A program made the translations under genes and the position numbers. A DNA stretch of 64,000 nt from assembly GCF_001642835.1 (NCBI RefSeq), contig NZ_LXEI01000001.1, positions 682,001-746,000 on the forward strand, read 5' to 3'. Under the pieces are notes generated by a model. It was not told the origin of the DNA. It saw only the letters and a program-made list of their open reading frames with translations, and did no database searches. Numbering within the stretch: position 1 is the stretch's first letter; each line of letters begins with the position of its first letter. This DNA is from Pseudotamlana agarivorans. Lineage in GTDB: Bacteria; Bacteroidota; Bacteroidia; Flavobacteriales; Flavobacteriaceae. Positions 42,211-52,156 of the stretch are shown piece by piece.

Positions 42211-42776
42211 ATAAGCTCCTTTATACGAGCTTGAAGTGTTGGCAACACCTCCACATCAAACCATTTATTTTTTATAAGCCAAAACCGGTTTCGTGGCGAT
42301 GGATGTGGTAGAGGTAAAAATCTAGGCAAATAGTCGTTATAATTTTTAACCGTTTCGGTGAGGGTTTTCTTTGCTGATTTGCCGAGGTAATACTTTTGAG
42401 CATAGGCTCCAATTAACAAGATGAGCTCTACCTGTTTAAGTTCATCAAAAAGCAATTCATGCCATTCTGGAGCGCATTCTTTCCGCGGCGGTAAATCGCC
42501 CGACTTGCCTTTTCCGGGGTAGCAAAAACCCATGGGGATGATGGCAAATTTAGTGGCATCGTAGAAATCTTCAACCGAAACATCTAACCATTTTCGTAGC
42601 TGATTTCCGCTCGCGTCATCCCAAGGAATTCCCGAATCATGTACTTTGGTTCCTGGAGCTTGTCCTATAATCACGATTTTAGCATCTGGGTGCGCAGATA
42701 CAACGGGCCGCGCTCCAAGTGGTAAATGGGCTTCACAAATCCTGCATTGTTTTATGTTTTGAAGGAGTTGTTCCAT
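42207..42776 (-). CDS. uracil-DNA glycosylase-superfamily protein
   Basis: A 189-residue protein. It has the glycosylase motifs 'IIGQAPGTKVHDSGIPW' (the Q-A-P-G water loop) and 'PLPHPSPRNRFW' (the H-P-S-P DNA-intercalating loop). N-terminal Cys pairs ('CRICEAHL') are present, but the four-Cys cluster of family 4 is not complete. It most resembles the small UDG family protein group in Bacteroidota. It removes uracil or a related base from DNA. Its 3' end overlaps the 3' end of the HTH regulator gene by four bases. Confidence 0.85.
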   Translation of the reverse strand: MEQLLQNIKQCRICEAHLPLGARPVVSAHPDAKIVIIGQAPGTKVHDSGIPWDDASGNQLRKWLDVSVEDFYDATKFAIIPMGFCYPGKGKSGDLPPRKECAPEWHELLFDELKQVELILLIGAYAQKYYLGKSAKKTLTETVKNYNDYLPRFLPLPHPSPRNRFWLIKNKWFDVEVLPTLQARIKELI

Positions 42777-42845
42777 TCGATTGTTATTAGCTTCTTACAC
42801 TTAGGGTCGCGATTGCGGGACGCGAATAAGTTCCATGTTATTTTT

Positions 42846-43240
42846 TTACACTGAGATACACAAAGTTTCACTGAGAGGCACAGAGTAACAAACGCATTAT
42901 AAAAATAACTAAATTATCCGTGATGAAAGACTCCGAGAAGCTCTGTGTGTCTCTGTGAATCTCTGAGTAATATTTTTATTGGACGCTTTCTTAATCTTAC
43001 GGACACAAGACCACTCTCCTGATAATGGAAAGTAAATATCTGCCAAGTAATTTTTACACTGAGATACACGAAGTTTCACAGAGAGGCACAGAGTAACAAA
43101 CGCACTATAAAATTAAATAAAATAGCATTCACACAAATTTCACGAATTTACACAAATTGCTTTCGGACAACATTTACCCGTGATAAAGGACTCCGTGATG
43201 CTCTGTGTGCCTCTGTGAATCTCTGAGTAATAATAACAAT
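42846..43240. repeat. two copies of an inverted-repeat element with CACAGAG motifs
   Basis: Copy 1 is about 42846-42971, copy 2 about 43051-43232. Each starts TTACACTGAGATACAC, has 'GAGAGGCACAGAGTAACAAA' and ends in the reverse orientation with 'CTCTGTGTG' and 'TCTGTGAATCTCTGAGTAA'. So each is a large imperfect palindrome. There is no ORF here. Confidence 0.65.
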
Positions 43241-43290
43241 GATAATTCAAATTATTTACAAATAATTCTCATCATTGAAGTAAAAACATT

Positions 43291-43635
43291 CTATTTAGCG
43301 ACTAAAGCGACACCGTCAAAAATTAAACCTTCAAAACCGGTTTTCATAAAGTTTCTAATGTTTTGGTGCCCTGTTCCGTTTGGGTCTTCAAGAACATCTT
43401 CAAAGTAAAACTGACCAAAACAAGCTAAAGTTTCTTCTTTTGTAAAGCCTTGTTTTTGAGCAAAAGCAAACAGTTTGCAAGATCCAGAATTTTCGCCTTC
43501 AGCATTTTTTAAAGCACCATTTATAAAAGCTGTGGGTGTAAAATCATAAAGCTCTTCAATTACACTCATGGTATCTGCAAACACAATAGACTTTGGATTA
43601 TTTTGTAATTTTTCTTTAAATGTTTCTATGTTCAT
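43291..43635 (-). CDS. HopJ-family protein
   Basis: A 114-residue protein that matches the HopJ group ('TMSVIEELYDFTPTAFINGALKN' as two overlapping parts, 'GSCKLFAFAQKQGFTKEETLACFG', shortened here). The name comes from a type III effector candidate in Pseudomonas, but the family is widespread in bacteria without type III secretion. No secretion signal is seen, so it is likely a cytoplasmic protein of unknown role. It follows rsmI by 34 bases. Confidence 0.75.
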   Translation of the reverse strand: MNIETFKEKLQNNPKSIVFADTMSVIEELYDFTPTAFINGALKNAEGENSGSCKLFAFAQKQGFTKEETLACFGQFYFEDVLEDPNGTGHQNIRNFMKTGFEGLIFDGVALVAK

Positions 43636-43669
43636 TTTGTAATTTTTTATTTATATCGTCTAGCTGATT

Positions 43670-44341
43670 TTATTTTTTCCCATCCACAACAATAACAATT
43701 TCGCCTTTTGGTGGTTTATTGGTATAATGTTCTAAAACTTCTTTGGCCGTCCCTCTAACGGTTTCTTCAAACATTTTGGTTAACTCTCTTGAAACCGAAA
43801 CGATACGATCTTCTCCAAAATATTCGCAAAAATGAGCAAGCGTTTTGACCAATTTATGCGGACTCTCGTAAAAAATTAAGGTTCTGGATTCTTCAGCTAA
43901 AAGCAATAACCGTGTTTGGCGCCCTTTTTTAACCGGTAAAAAACCTTCAAAAACAAATTTATCATTAGGCAAACCAGAGTTTACTAACGCTGGAACAAAG
44001 GCAGTTGCTCCTGGTAAACATTCTACAGCAATACCGTTTTCAATACAAGCTCTTGACAATAAAAACCCAGGATCTGAAATGGCTGGTGTACCGGCATCAC
44101 TAATTAACGCAACCGTAGTACCGGCTTTTAATTTTTGAATGATATTTTCAACCGTTTTATGCTCGTTATGCATGTGATGCGACTGCATGTGGGTTGAAAT
44201 TTCAAAATGTTTTAGGAGTTTTCCCGAAGTACGCGTGTCTTCAGCTAAAATTAAATCGACATCTTTTAAAACCTCAACAGCTCTAAAAGTCATATCCTTT
44301 AAATTCCCAATGGGTGTAGGTACAAGGTAAAGTTTACTCAT
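43670..44341 (-). CDS. rsmI: 16S rRNA (cytidine1402-2'-O)-methyltransferase
   Basis: A 223-residue SAM-dependent methyltransferase. It has 'LVPTPIGNLKDMTFRA', 'ILAEDTRTSGKLLKHF', 'ISDAGTPAISDPG' and 'FYESPHKL', the full set of RsmI landmarks. RsmI adds the 2'-O-methyl group to C1402 of 16S rRNA. I start at the ATG; the frame extends two codons upstream only through a TTG. It belongs to a three-gene minus-strand group. Confidence 0.95.
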   Translation of the reverse strand: MSKLYLVPTPIGNLKDMTFRAVEVLKDVDLILAEDTRTSGKLLKHFEISTHMQSHHMHNEHKTVENIIQKLKAGTTVALISDAGTPAISDPGFLLSRACIENGIAVECLPGATAFVPALVNSGLPNDKFVFEGFLPVKKGRQTRLLLLAEESRTLIFYESPHKLVKTLAHFCEYFGEDRIVSVSRELTKMFEETVRGTAKEVLEHYTNKPPKGEIVIVVDGKK

Positions 44342-44377
44342 ACGCAAAGGTAGAAATTGTAACTTTTAAAAGTAAAC

Positions 44378-45178
44378 TTAATTAAACTTAGCTTCGATAA
44401 TTTCTATAAAACGTTCTTCAAATTCTTCTTTCCCCTCCCAGTTGTTGTAGTCAGGCTTCACCATATTCTGAATAAAATTCATAGCATTATCCCAAGAGTC
44501 GATCGTATTTAATTGCGAAATCACACGATCGTAATCTTCATGTTTACCGTCAAACAAATGTTTTATAAAACCAATTTTTTCGTTTAAACCAATTTTAAAC
44601 CCACCAACTTTTAATCGGTCATTCAAAGATTTTTTTCCATGAGACATCCCGTTTGAAGCTTTAGAAACAGGTTCAAAAATAGGCATGTCTTTAAAACCAG
44701 CTGTCAAATCGTCGAAATCATCTTTTCTAACCGGTGGCTCAACAGGTTTAACAGATTCTACGGGCTTATCAGGTTCTATGGGCTGAACGGGTTCTTCAGG
44801 GGTAGGCCTCTCAAAAACCGGCTCTACAGGATCTGGAGTTTCAGGCATATGCTGTAACATATCCTTTATTTTAGCCATGGCGGGCTCGGTGATAACGTCA
44901 CGATTAGCATCGTCAAAATTAACGTATATCTTATCTTCAACTTCAATATTATCACTCACCTTATTATTAAACGCACTGTCTAACATTCCAAAAAAGGAAG
45001 AATCGCTACCAATTTTAGGTAATTCACCATCAAAATTTTCCTCAGCAAATTTTAGTACGGTTAGTGCTTCATACAAAGCCCCTGCTTCAGCTTGTAATTT
45101 AACCACATCCTCTTTCCCTTTCAGTTTAAGAATTCTATGTGCAATGCTAACAAGATCCGATTCTAACTTCTTCTTCAT
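44378..45178 (-). CDS. conserved hypothetical protein with Pro/Glu-rich linker
   Basis: A 266-residue cytoplasmic protein with a helical N-terminal domain (about 1-85), a 45-residue linker rich in Pro, Glu and Val (about 112-160), and a C-terminal domain ('KVGGFKIGLNEKIGFIKHLF' and 'IDSWDNAMNFIQNM'). This architecture is common in Flavobacteriia with no known function. It is the first gene of the minus-strand group with rsmI and HopJ, and is divergent from tdk. Confidence 0.6.
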   Translation of the reverse strand: MKKKLESDLVSIAHRILKLKGKEDVVKLQAEAGALYEALTVLKFAEENFDGELPKIGSDSSFFGMLDSAFNNKVSDNIEVEDKIYVNFDDANRDVITEPAMAKIKDMLQHMPETPDPVEPVFERPTPEEPVQPIEPDKPVESVKPVEPPVRKDDFDDLTAGFKDMPIFEPVSKASNGMSHGKKSLNDRLKVGGFKIGLNEKIGFIKHLFDGKHEDYDRVISQLNTIDSWDNAMNFIQNMVKPDYNNWEGKEEFEERFIEIIEAKFN

Positions 45179-45285
45179 TGTTTATAATTTTTTAATTATT
45201 ACCCTGAGGGCTTTTGATTTTTAATAAATTTGCGCCACCTTTATGCAAATGAATATTTCCTTTGTTTTAGTGTTAAAATTACAAA

Positions 45286-45933
45286 ATGTTTCTCGAAAAT
45301 ACAGTAAATCATAAAGAACAATTTGGCTGGATTGAAGTGATCTGTGGTTCCATGTTTTCCGGAAAGACCGAAGAACTTATACGCCGATTAAAACGCGCTC
45401 AAATTGCCAGACAAAAAGTAGAAATTTTTAAACCTGCTTTAGATATTCGTTATGATGAAGATAAGGTCGTTTCTCATGATGCTAACGAAATTCGATCAAC
45501 CCCTGTTCCTGCTGCTGCCAACATTCCCATTTTAGCCGACGGTTGTGATGTGGTTGGTATCGATGAAGCTCAATTTTTTGATGATGAAATTGTACGCATT
45601 TGCAATGATCTCGCTAACAAAGGCGTGCGCGTTATTGTAGCTGGTTTGGACATGGATTTTAAAGGCAATCCTTTTGGACCGATGCCCAATTTAATGGCTA
45701 CTGCCGAATACGTCACTAAAGTACATGCGGTTTGTACAAAAACAGGCAATTTAGCCCAGTACAGTTACCGAAAAAACAAAAATGATAGCTTGGTTTTATT
45801 AGGCGAAGTTAATGAATACGAACCTTTAAGTCGTGCGGCATACTACAAAGCCATGATGCGTGATAAAGTAAGAAATATGAAGGTGAATGATGCTGAAGAA
45901 TTAAACAATAAAAAAAATCAAGACGATGCCTAA
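45286..45933 (+). CDS. tdk: thymidine kinase
   Basis: A 215-residue type II thymidine kinase. Walker A is '[11 protein letters not shown]', the acid residue is in '[13 protein letters not shown]', and '[10 protein letters not shown]' and the zinc-binding '[13 protein letters not shown]' (of the lid domain) follow. It phosphorylates thymidine for salvage. A TAAATTTG motif lies at 45225-45232. Its last bases overlap the alr start by eight bases, so the pair is one transcript. Confidence 0.95.
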   Translation: MFLENTVNHKEQFGWIEVICGSMFSGKTEELIRRLKRAQIARQKVEIFKPALDIRYDEDKVVSHDANEIRSTPVPAAANIPILADGCDVVGIDEAQFFDDEIVRICNDLANKGVRVIVAGLDMDFKGNPFGPMPNLMATAEYVTKVHAVCTKTGNLAQYSYRKNKNDSLVLLGEVNEYEPLSRAAYYKAMMRDKVRNMKVNDAEELNNKKNQDDA

Positions 45934-47035
45934 AGCACAAGAGACTGTGCTCGAAATAAACCTTAAAGCACTTCAGCATAATTTTGACTACTTAAAATCG
46001 AAATTAAAACCTCAAACGAAATTTATAGCCGTAGTGAAGGCTTATGCCTACGGAAATGACTCTTGCGAAATAGCCCTTTTTTTAGAAAAATTACAGGTTG
46101 ATTATTTTGCAGTGGCCTATATTGAAGAAGGTGTAGCCCTTCGAAAAGCTGGAGTAAAAGCACCTATTTTAGTCTTGCATCCACAAATTGTAAATTTTGA
46201 TATGTTAGTTGAAAACCGTTTAGAACCGAGTTTGTACAACGAAAAAATATTAAAAGAATTTGTTGCCGCACTTTCTGAAAAAAATATTGAAAAATATCCC
46301 GTTCATCTCAAGTTTAATACGGGTTTAAACCGATTAGGGTTTTGGCATACCGATGTTAAAATGATTGCAAAAACCTTGAGTGAAACCAAAACTTTAGAAG
46401 CGGTTTCTATACTTTCTCATTTGGCAGCCAGTGAAGATTTAAACGAAAAAACCTTCACCCTAAACCAAATTGAAGATTTTAATAACATCGCTGAAAATTT
46501 CACTAAAGAAACCGGCCTAAAACCATTAAAACATATTTGCAATACGTCGGGCATTTTAAACTATCCCGAGGCGCATTTCGACATGGTACGATCTGGAATC
46601 GGATTGTATGGTTTTGGAAATTCCGAAAAGGAAAATCCTAATTTTAGACCCATTGGTACTTTAAAAACGGTTATTTCTCAAATTCATAATATTATTGAAG
46701 GCGAATCCATTGGCTACAATCGCGGCTTCAAAGCTACCGAAACCTTAAGATCGGCAACCCTGCCTATTGGTCACGCCGATGGCATTGGTAGGCATTATGG
46801 ACATGGTAAAGGTTTTGTAACCATACATGGCCAAAAAGCTCCCATAATTGGAAATGTTTGTATGGACATGATTATGGTAGACGTTACCCATATTGATTGT
46901 CACGAAGGTGATGAAGTGATTGTTTTTGGAGAATCGCCGACTGCCGAAAATCTTGCCGAAGCAGCCAACACCATTTCCTACGAGTTAATTACACACATCT
47001 CGCAACGGGTTATGCGTATTTTTACCAACCATTAA
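45926..47035 (+). CDS. alr: alanine racemase
   Basis: A 369-residue PLP-dependent enzyme that makes D-alanine for peptidoglycan. PLP-binding Lys is in '[13 protein letters not shown]', '[10 protein letters not shown]' follows, and the catalytic Tyr comes in the C-terminal domain near 'SIGYNRGF', with '[10 protein letters not shown]' completing it. It overlaps tdk by eight bases. An MITE-like repeat lies just downstream. Confidence 0.95.
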   Translation: MPKAQETVLEINLKALQHNFDYLKSKLKPQTKFIAVVKAYAYGNDSCEIALFLEKLQVDYFAVAYIEEGVALRKAGVKAPILVLHPQIVNFDMLVENRLEPSLYNEKILKEFVAALSEKNIEKYPVHLKFNTGLNRLGFWHTDVKMIAKTLSETKTLEAVSILSHLAASEDLNEKTFTLNQIEDFNNIAENFTKETGLKPLKHICNTSGILNYPEAHFDMVRSGIGLYGFGNSEKENPNFRPIGTLKTVISQIHNIIEGESIGYNRGFKATETLRSATLPIGHADGIGRHYGHGKGFVTIHGQKAPIIGNVCMDMIMVDVTHIDCHEGDEVIVFGESPTAENLAEAANTISYELITHISQRVMRIFTNH

Positions 47036-47067
47036 ACCAATTAGTTACATTCTTTTTACTATTTTTA

Positions 47068-47146
47068 GAACTGAACTGATGTAAACTTTTACGTTTAAAC
47101 GAAAATTATTTTTTAGCAAATGGTAAAAGTCTAAATCAGTTCGCTT
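47068..47146. repeat. MITE-like repeat, short copy
   Basis: Terminal GAACTGAT (47073-47080) and ATCAGTTC (47135-47142) are inverted. Inside are 'TTACGTTTAAACGAAAATTA' and 'TTTTTTAGCAAATGG', matching the 40551-40709 copy. It appears to be an internally deleted member of the same family. Confidence 0.55.
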
Positions 47147-47163
47147 AACCAAAATTTAAAAAT

Positions 47164-47565
47164 ATGCTAAAAGAATTTAAAGAATTTGCCATGAAAGGCA
47201 ATTTGGTCGACATTGCTGTTGGTTTCGTTATGGGTGCCGCCTTTAAAGAAGTGGTCACCTCTTTTACAGGAGGCATTGTTTCTCCATTAATCGGATTAAT
47301 TTTCCAATCGGATTTCAAAGATCTCAAATACGTAATTACTGAAGGCGTTACTAATGCTGAAGGCGTTGTAGAAGGCGAAGTATCTGTACTTTGGGGTGCA
47401 TTTTTAACCAATGTTATTGACTTTATCATTGTGGCTTTCGTGATGTTTATGGTTGTAAAAGCGGTTAATAAAATGAAGAGAAAAGAAGGGCCAGCTCCAG
47501 AACCACCAAAAGGACCAACTCAAGAAGAATTACTTGTCCAAATTAGAGATTTGTTAAAAAAATAA
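47164..47565 (+). CDS. mscL: large-conductance mechanosensitive channel
   Basis: A 133-residue inner-membrane protein. The N-terminal helix 'FKEFAMKGNLVDIAVGFVMG' and 'GAAFKEVVTSF' of the pore are exact landmarks. The second helix 'FIIVAFVMFMVVKAVN' and the C-terminal bundle follow. It opens on osmotic downshock to release solutes. It is followed by a strong terminator. Confidence 0.95.
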   Translation: MLKEFKEFAMKGNLVDIAVGFVMGAAFKEVVTSFTGGIVSPLIGLIFQSDFKDLKYVITEGVTNAEGVVEGEVSVLWGAFLTNVIDFIIVAFVMFMVVKAVNKMKRKEGPAPEPPKGPTQEELLVQIRDLLKK

Positions 47566-47604
47566 TTATTTGTTAAATATATAACATTGTGTTATTTCTT
47601 GTTA

Positions 47605-47640
47605 AAAAGCCCTCATTTTCAGAAAATGAGGGCTTTTTTT
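47605..47640 (+). terminator. rho-independent terminator of mscL
   Basis: AAAAGCCCTCATTTTC and GAAAATGAGGGCTTTT form a perfect stem with a very short loop, followed by a run of T. Confidence 0.9.
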
Positions 47641-47664
47641 AGAATTATAAATAGAATTAATACT

Positions 47665-47672
47665 TAGTTTTG
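47665..47672 (+). promoter_or_regulatory. -7 element of asd
   Basis: TAGTTTTG matches TAnnTTTG, 39 bases before the asd ATG. No -33 TTTG is apparent. Confidence 0.4.
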
Positions 47673-47711
47673 CCTCTCAGAAATTTAATATAAATAGAAA
47701 ATTTATTTATT

Positions 47712-48701
47712 ATGAAAGTTGCAGTAGTTGGTGCCACTGGTATGGTAGGCGAAGTGATGTTAAAAGTTCTTGCAGAACGTAATTTTCCAGTAACAGAATT
47801 AATTCCTGTTGCCTCAGAACGTTCGGTAGGTAAAACAATAAGCTACAAAGGAAACGATTATAAAGTTGTTGGATTAGAAACCGCGGTTTCAATGCGCCCA
47901 GATATTGCCTTGTTTTCGGCAGGAGGCGACACGTCTTTAGAATGGGCTCCTAAATTTGCTGAAGCAGGAACCACAGTAGTTGATAATTCTTCTGCTTGGC
48001 GTATGGATCCTACTAAAAAATTGGTAGTACCAGAAATTAATGCAGGTGAATTAACTAAAGAAGATAAAATTATTGCCAATCCAAATTGTTCTACAATTCA
48101 ATTAGTAATGGCTCTGGCACCTTTACATAAAGCCTACAACATGAAACGTGTTGTAATATCCACTTACCAATCGGTTTCTGGAACAGGTGTAAAAGCTGTT
48201 AAACAACTAGAAAACGAAATTGCAGGTATCGATGGTGAAATGGCTTACCCTTACCCTATTGGAAGAAACGCCTTGCCACATTGTGATGTTTTCTTAGAAA
48301 ATGGGTACACCAAAGAGGAAATGAAATTAGCTAAAGAACCTCAAAAAATATTGAGTGATAACAGCTTTGCAGTTTCTGCAACAGCCGTTAGAATACCAAC
48401 AGCTGGCGGACATTCAGAATCAGTTAACGTACAATTCGAGAAGGATTTCGATTTAGCTGATGTTCGTAAACTGTTAAGTGAAACTCCAGGTGTCGTAGTT
48501 CAAGATAATACCAGCACAAACACCTACCCAATGCCAATTTATGCGCATGATAAAGATGAGGTTTTTGTAGGTCGTATTAGACGTGACGAATCACAAGAAA
48601 ACACCCTTAATATGTGGATTGTAGCCGATAACCTTAGAAAAGGTGCGGCGACTAACACCATTCAGATTGCTGAATACTTAATTAAAAACGGATTGGTTTA
48701 A
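47712..48701 (+). CDS. asd: aspartate-semialdehyde dehydrogenase
   Basis: A 329-residue enzyme that reduces aspartyl phosphate for lysine, threonine, methionine and diaminopimelate synthesis. It has the NADP-binding start 'VAVVGATGMVGEVML', active-site Cys in 'IANPNCSTIQLVMAL', and 'RIPTAGGHSESVNV' in the substrate site. It is monocistronic, with its own promoter and terminator. Confidence 0.95.
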   Translation: MKVAVVGATGMVGEVMLKVLAERNFPVTELIPVASERSVGKTISYKGNDYKVVGLETAVSMRPDIALFSAGGDTSLEWAPKFAEAGTTVVDNSSAWRMDPTKKLVVPEINAGELTKEDKIIANPNCSTIQLVMALAPLHKAYNMKRVVISTYQSVSGTGVKAVKQLENEIAGIDGEMAYPYPIGRNALPHCDVFLENGYTKEEMKLAKEPQKILSDNSFAVSATAVRIPTAGGHSESVNVQFEKDFDLADVRKLLSETPGVVVQDNTSTNTYPMPIYAHDKDEVFVGRIRRDESQENTLNMWIVADNLRKGAATNTIQIAEYLIKNGLV

Positions 48702-48726
48702 TACCAATAACTTTATACTTTTAAAA

Positions 48727-48752
48727 AACTCCTGCAACACCTGTAGGAGTTT
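48727..48752 (+). terminator. rho-independent terminator of asd
   Basis: AACTCCTGC pairs with GTAGGAGTT (one mismatch), then a run of seven T. Confidence 0.75.
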
Positions 48753-48875
48753 TTTTGTATCGAATAATTACATCGCTTTTCCACAAACATTTTCATTAGT
48801 AAAACGTAAATTTCAAGTACGCGAACTCACTGCAGTTTTAACTTTTCCTTAAGCCTTTTTGCTAGTTATAACTCC

Positions 48876-48904
48876 TTGATTCTTTTAAGTTTTCTATATT
48901 TTTG
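48876..48904 (+). promoter_or_regulatory. promoter of the S9 peptidase gene
   Basis: TTG at 48876-48878 and TATTTTTG at 48897-48904, 18 bases apart. It is 24 bases before the ATG. Confidence 0.5.
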
Positions 48905-48928
48905 ACAACTTAAAAAAAGCAGAAAATT

Positions 48929-51067
48929 ATGTATAAATTCGCATGTTCCGTCTTATTTCTAATTCTATTTATGGCCTGTAAACAAGAAGCAAAAAAATCT
49001 CACATTATAATTGCTGAGTACCCTGAAACAAAAAAAGTTGATACCGTAGACACCTACTTTGGTGTGAAAGTTAAAGATCCTTATCGCTGGCTAGAGGACG
49101 ATAGAAGTCCCGAAACCGAAGCCTGGGTGGTGGCAGAAAACAAGGCTACTTTCGATTATCTAAATAAAATTCCGTACAGAGACACCTTAAAACAAAGACT
49201 CTCAGAATTATGGAACTACGAAAAAGTAGGCGCCCCGTTTAAGGAAGGTGATTATACCTATTTTTCTAAAAACAATGGTTTACAAAACCAAAATGTGATT
49301 TACAGAAAAAAAGGCAATGATGAAGCTGAAGTTTTTTTAGACCCCAACACCTTCTCTAAAGATGGTACAACTTCCCTTGGCGGACTTAGTTTTTCTGAAA
49401 ATGGAAAAATTTTGGCTTACTCTATTTCTGAAGGCGGAAGCGACTGGAGAAAAGTCATTTTAATGAATACTGAAAACAAAGAAATCATTGAAGACACACT
49501 TGTAGATATTAAATTTTCTGGAATGTCATGGTTCAAAAATGAAGGTTTTTACTATTCCAGTTACGATAAACCAAAAGGTAGTGAGCTTTCAGCTAAAACC
49601 GATCAGCACAAAGTATATTATCATAAATTAGGCACCCCTCAAAAAGAGGACCTTTTAATATTTGGTGGCACTCCTGAAGAAAAACACCGTTATATCATGG
49701 CGGATGTTACTGAAGATAACAAATATCTAATTATTTCGGCGAGTATTTCTACCTCAGGAAACAAACTTTTTATTAAAGATTTAACCAAACCTAACAGCCC
49801 TTATGTTACCATTTTAAATCATACTGATAGCGATACAGATGTTTTGAAAAACAATGGGAGTACATTATTCTTAGCAACGAATTTAAACGCACCAAACAAA
49901 AAAATTGTAACTGTTGATGCCTCAAATCCTTCACCAGAATACTGGGTAGATTTAATTCCTGAAACAGAGCACGTGTTATCACCTTCTACGAGTGGGAAAT
50001 ACATTTTAGCACACTATATGGTAGATGCGCTATCCAAGGTAAAACAGTACAATTTTAAAGGCGAATTAATAAGGGAAATTAAGTTACCTGGATTAGGAAC
50101 CGCAAGTGGATTTGGTAGTAAAAAAAATGAAAAAATCGATTACTTTTCATTTACAAACTATAACACACCATCAAGCATCTACACCTTAGACCTTGAAACT
50201 GGTGAAACCGCATTATACTGGAAACCTGCTATCGATTTTAATAGCAACGATTACGAAAGTCACCAAGTATTTTATACCTCAAAGGATGGTACTAAAATTC
50301 CAATGATGATTACCTATAAGAAAGGCTTAGAGTTAAACGGTAAAAACCCAACGATGCTTTATGCTTATGGTGGTTTCAACATCAGTTTAACTCCAACCTT
50401 TAGTGTTCCTAATGTTGTATGGATGGAGCAAGGTGGTATCTATGCCGTACCTAACCTACGTGGTGGAGGCGAATACGGAAAAGTATGGCACGATGCTGGA
50501 ACAAAAATGCAAAAACAAAATGTATTTGACGATTTTATAGCTGCTGGCGAATACTTAATTAAAAACAACTACACGTCTTCAAAGTTCTTAGCAGTAAGAG
50601 GTGGATCAAATGGTGGTTTACTTGTTGGAGCGACCCTAACACAACGCCCAGATCTTATGCAAGTCGCGTTACCAGCAGTTGGTGTTTTAGATATGCTAAG
50701 ATACCACACCTTTACAGCTGGTGCCGGTTGGGCCTATGATTATGGGACTGCAGAAGACAGTAAAGAGATGTTCGAATACCTTAAAAAATATTCACCTGTT
50801 CACAACGTGAAAAAAGGCTTTGAATATCCTGCAACTCTAATTACAACTGGCGATCATGACGACCGCGTTGTTCCTTCACATAGTTTTAAATTTGCTGCTG
50901 CTTTACAAGCCAAACAAGTTGGAAAACATCCCGTTTTAATTCGTATTGAAACCGATGCGGGCCATGGTGCTGGAACACCTATTAGTAAAACTATTGAGCA
51001 ATATGCCGATATTTTTGGCTTTACATTAGACAATATGAAATTTAAAAGCTTACCGAATAAAATATAA
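48929..51067 (+). CDS. prolyl oligopeptidase (S9A), lipoprotein
   Basis: A 712-residue serine peptidase. The N-terminus '[14 protein letters not shown]' has a lipobox (Cys16), so it is an anchored lipoprotein. A seven-bladed propeller (about 75-420) precedes the alpha/beta hydrolase domain with catalytic Ser560 in '[10 protein letters not shown]', Asp in '[10 protein letters not shown]' and His in 'DAGHGAG'. It cleaves short peptides after proline. Its location is the periplasm or outer membrane surface. It follows asd and is monocistronic. Confidence 0.9.
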   Translation: MYKFACSVLFLILFMACKQEAKKSHIIIAEYPETKKVDTVDTYFGVKVKDPYRWLEDDRSPETEAWVVAENKATFDYLNKIPYRDTLKQRLSELWNYEKVGAPFKEGDYTYFSKNNGLQNQNVIYRKKGNDEAEVFLDPNTFSKDGTTSLGGLSFSENGKILAYSISEGGSDWRKVILMNTENKEIIEDTLVDIKFSGMSWFKNEGFYYSSYDKPKGSELSAKTDQHKVYYHKLGTPQKEDLLIFGGTPEEKHRYIMADVTEDNKYLIISASISTSGNKLFIKDLTKPNSPYVTILNHTDSDTDVLKNNGSTLFLATNLNAPNKKIVTVDASNPSPEYWVDLIPETEHVLSPSTSGKYILAHYMVDALSKVKQYNFKGELIREIKLPGLGTASGFGSKKNEKIDYFSFTNYNTPSSIYTLDLETGETALYWKPAIDFNSNDYESHQVFYTSKDGTKIPMMITYKKGLELNGKNPTMLYAYGGFNISLTPTFSVPNVVWMEQGGIYAVPNLRGGGEYGKVWHDAGTKMQKQNVFDDFIAAGEYLIKNNYTSSKFLAVRGGSNGGLLVGATLTQRPDLMQVALPAVGVLDMLRYHTFTAGAGWAYDYGTAEDSKEMFEYLKKYSPVHNVKKGFEYPATLITTGDHDDRVVPSHSFKFAAALQAKQVGKHPVLIRIETDAGHGAGTPISKTIEQYADIFGFTLDNMKFKSLPNKI

Positions 51068-51091
51068 ACATGTTTATATAAATAATACCTT

Positions 51092-51124
51092 TGAGCCAAA
51101 TTCTAAATTAGAGGATTTGGCTCA
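51092..51124 (+). terminator. terminator of the S9 peptidase gene
   Basis: TGAGCCAAAT and ATTTGGCTCA form a perfect 10-bp stem around a 13-base loop. A T-rich stretch follows. Confidence 0.65.
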
Positions 51125-51200
51125 TTTATTTTAACTATCCTTGTATAATTTTAAAACCTAAAACGATTTTTATCGTCTTAATTATTAGGACTTCTTCCAT

Positions 51201-52112
51201 ATGCTACGCGTTGATCAACTTACTTTTTCTTATCATAAAAAACCTGTATTAACCAATATATCTTTTCAGGTAAAACCGGGTGAAAACTTAGCCATTATTG
51301 GAGAAAGTGGTTGCGGAAAAAGCACTCTTTTAAAACTGTTGTATGGCGAATATGATTTGGATGGCGGACATATTTTTTGGAAGGAAGACGAAATTCTAGG
51401 ACCCAAATTCAACTTGGTAGTTGGCTACGATTTCATGAAATATGTGGCACAAGAATTCGATTTGATGCCCTTTACCTCGGTAGCCGAAAATATTGGTAAA
51501 TTCTTATCTAATTTCTTTCCTGAAGAAAAAAAAGAACGCACTGCCGAACTTCTTGAAGTGGTAGAACTTACAGCCTTCGCAAAAACCAAAGTAAAACTAT
51601 TAAGTGGCGGACAAAAACAGCGGGTAGCCATAGCGCGGGCTTTAGCAAAACAGCCCGAAATCATGCTTTTAGATGAACCTTTTAGCCATATTGATAATTT
51701 CAAAAAGCAAAGTTTAAGACGGAATGTTTTTGAATATCTAAAGAAAAAAAACATCAGCTGCATTGTAGCCACTCATGACAAAGAAGACGTGCTAGGTTTT
51801 GCCGATCAAATGATCGTTTTAAGCGATCATAAAATCTTAGAGCACAATACCCCTGAAAAATTATATAAAAGCCCTAAAACACCCTTAATTGCCTCTTTTT
51901 TTGGGGAATTTAATACTATTGAAGGTGATTTAGTCTATGCCCATCAATTGCAAGTGGTAAATCATTCCAATCTAAAAGCTACTGTTAAACGCGCCTATTA
52001 CAAGGGACATTTCTATTTGGTGGAAGCCGATTTAAAAGGTCAAACTATATTTTTTGAGCATCATAAGGCCTTAATGGCTTCTGATGAGGTATATCTTGTG
52101 GTGAATAAATAA
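51201..52112 (+). CDS. ABC transporter ATP-binding protein
   Basis: A 303-residue ATPase. Walker A is 'IIGESGCGKSTLLKLL', the signature 'LLSGGQKQRVAIARAL', Walker B 'IMLLDEPFSHID', and the switch His is in 'IVATHDKED'. The C-terminal third (about 230-303) is an additional TOBE-like segment. This resembles importers of the Fe/phosphonate/spermidine type. No permease or binding-protein gene is in the window, so the substrate is unknown. It is convergent with the MtfA-like gene. Confidence 0.9.
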   Translation: MLRVDQLTFSYHKKPVLTNISFQVKPGENLAIIGESGCGKSTLLKLLYGEYDLDGGHIFWKEDEILGPKFNLVVGYDFMKYVAQEFDLMPFTSVAENIGKFLSNFFPEEKKERTAELLEVVELTAFAKTKVKLLSGGQKQRVAIARALAKQPEIMLLDEPFSHIDNFKKQSLRRNVFEYLKKKNISCIVATHDKEDVLGFADQMIVLSDHKILEHNTPEKLYKSPKTPLIASFFGEFNTIEGDLVYAHQLQVVNHSNLKATVKRAYYKGHFYLVEADLKGQTIFFEHHKALMASDEVYLVVNK

Positions 52113-52156
52113 GATTATCTAAAGAAAAAACGAAAGGTAACTGAAAGCACCTAGTT

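Noticed and set aside
42846-43240. Possible CRISPR-like or tRNA-like repeats
   Set aside because: There are only two copies, each a large palindrome with no spacer structure and no Cas genes.
43291-43635. HopJ as evidence of a type III secretion system
   Set aside because: The family is widespread and no type III structural genes are present; the name does not imply secretion here.
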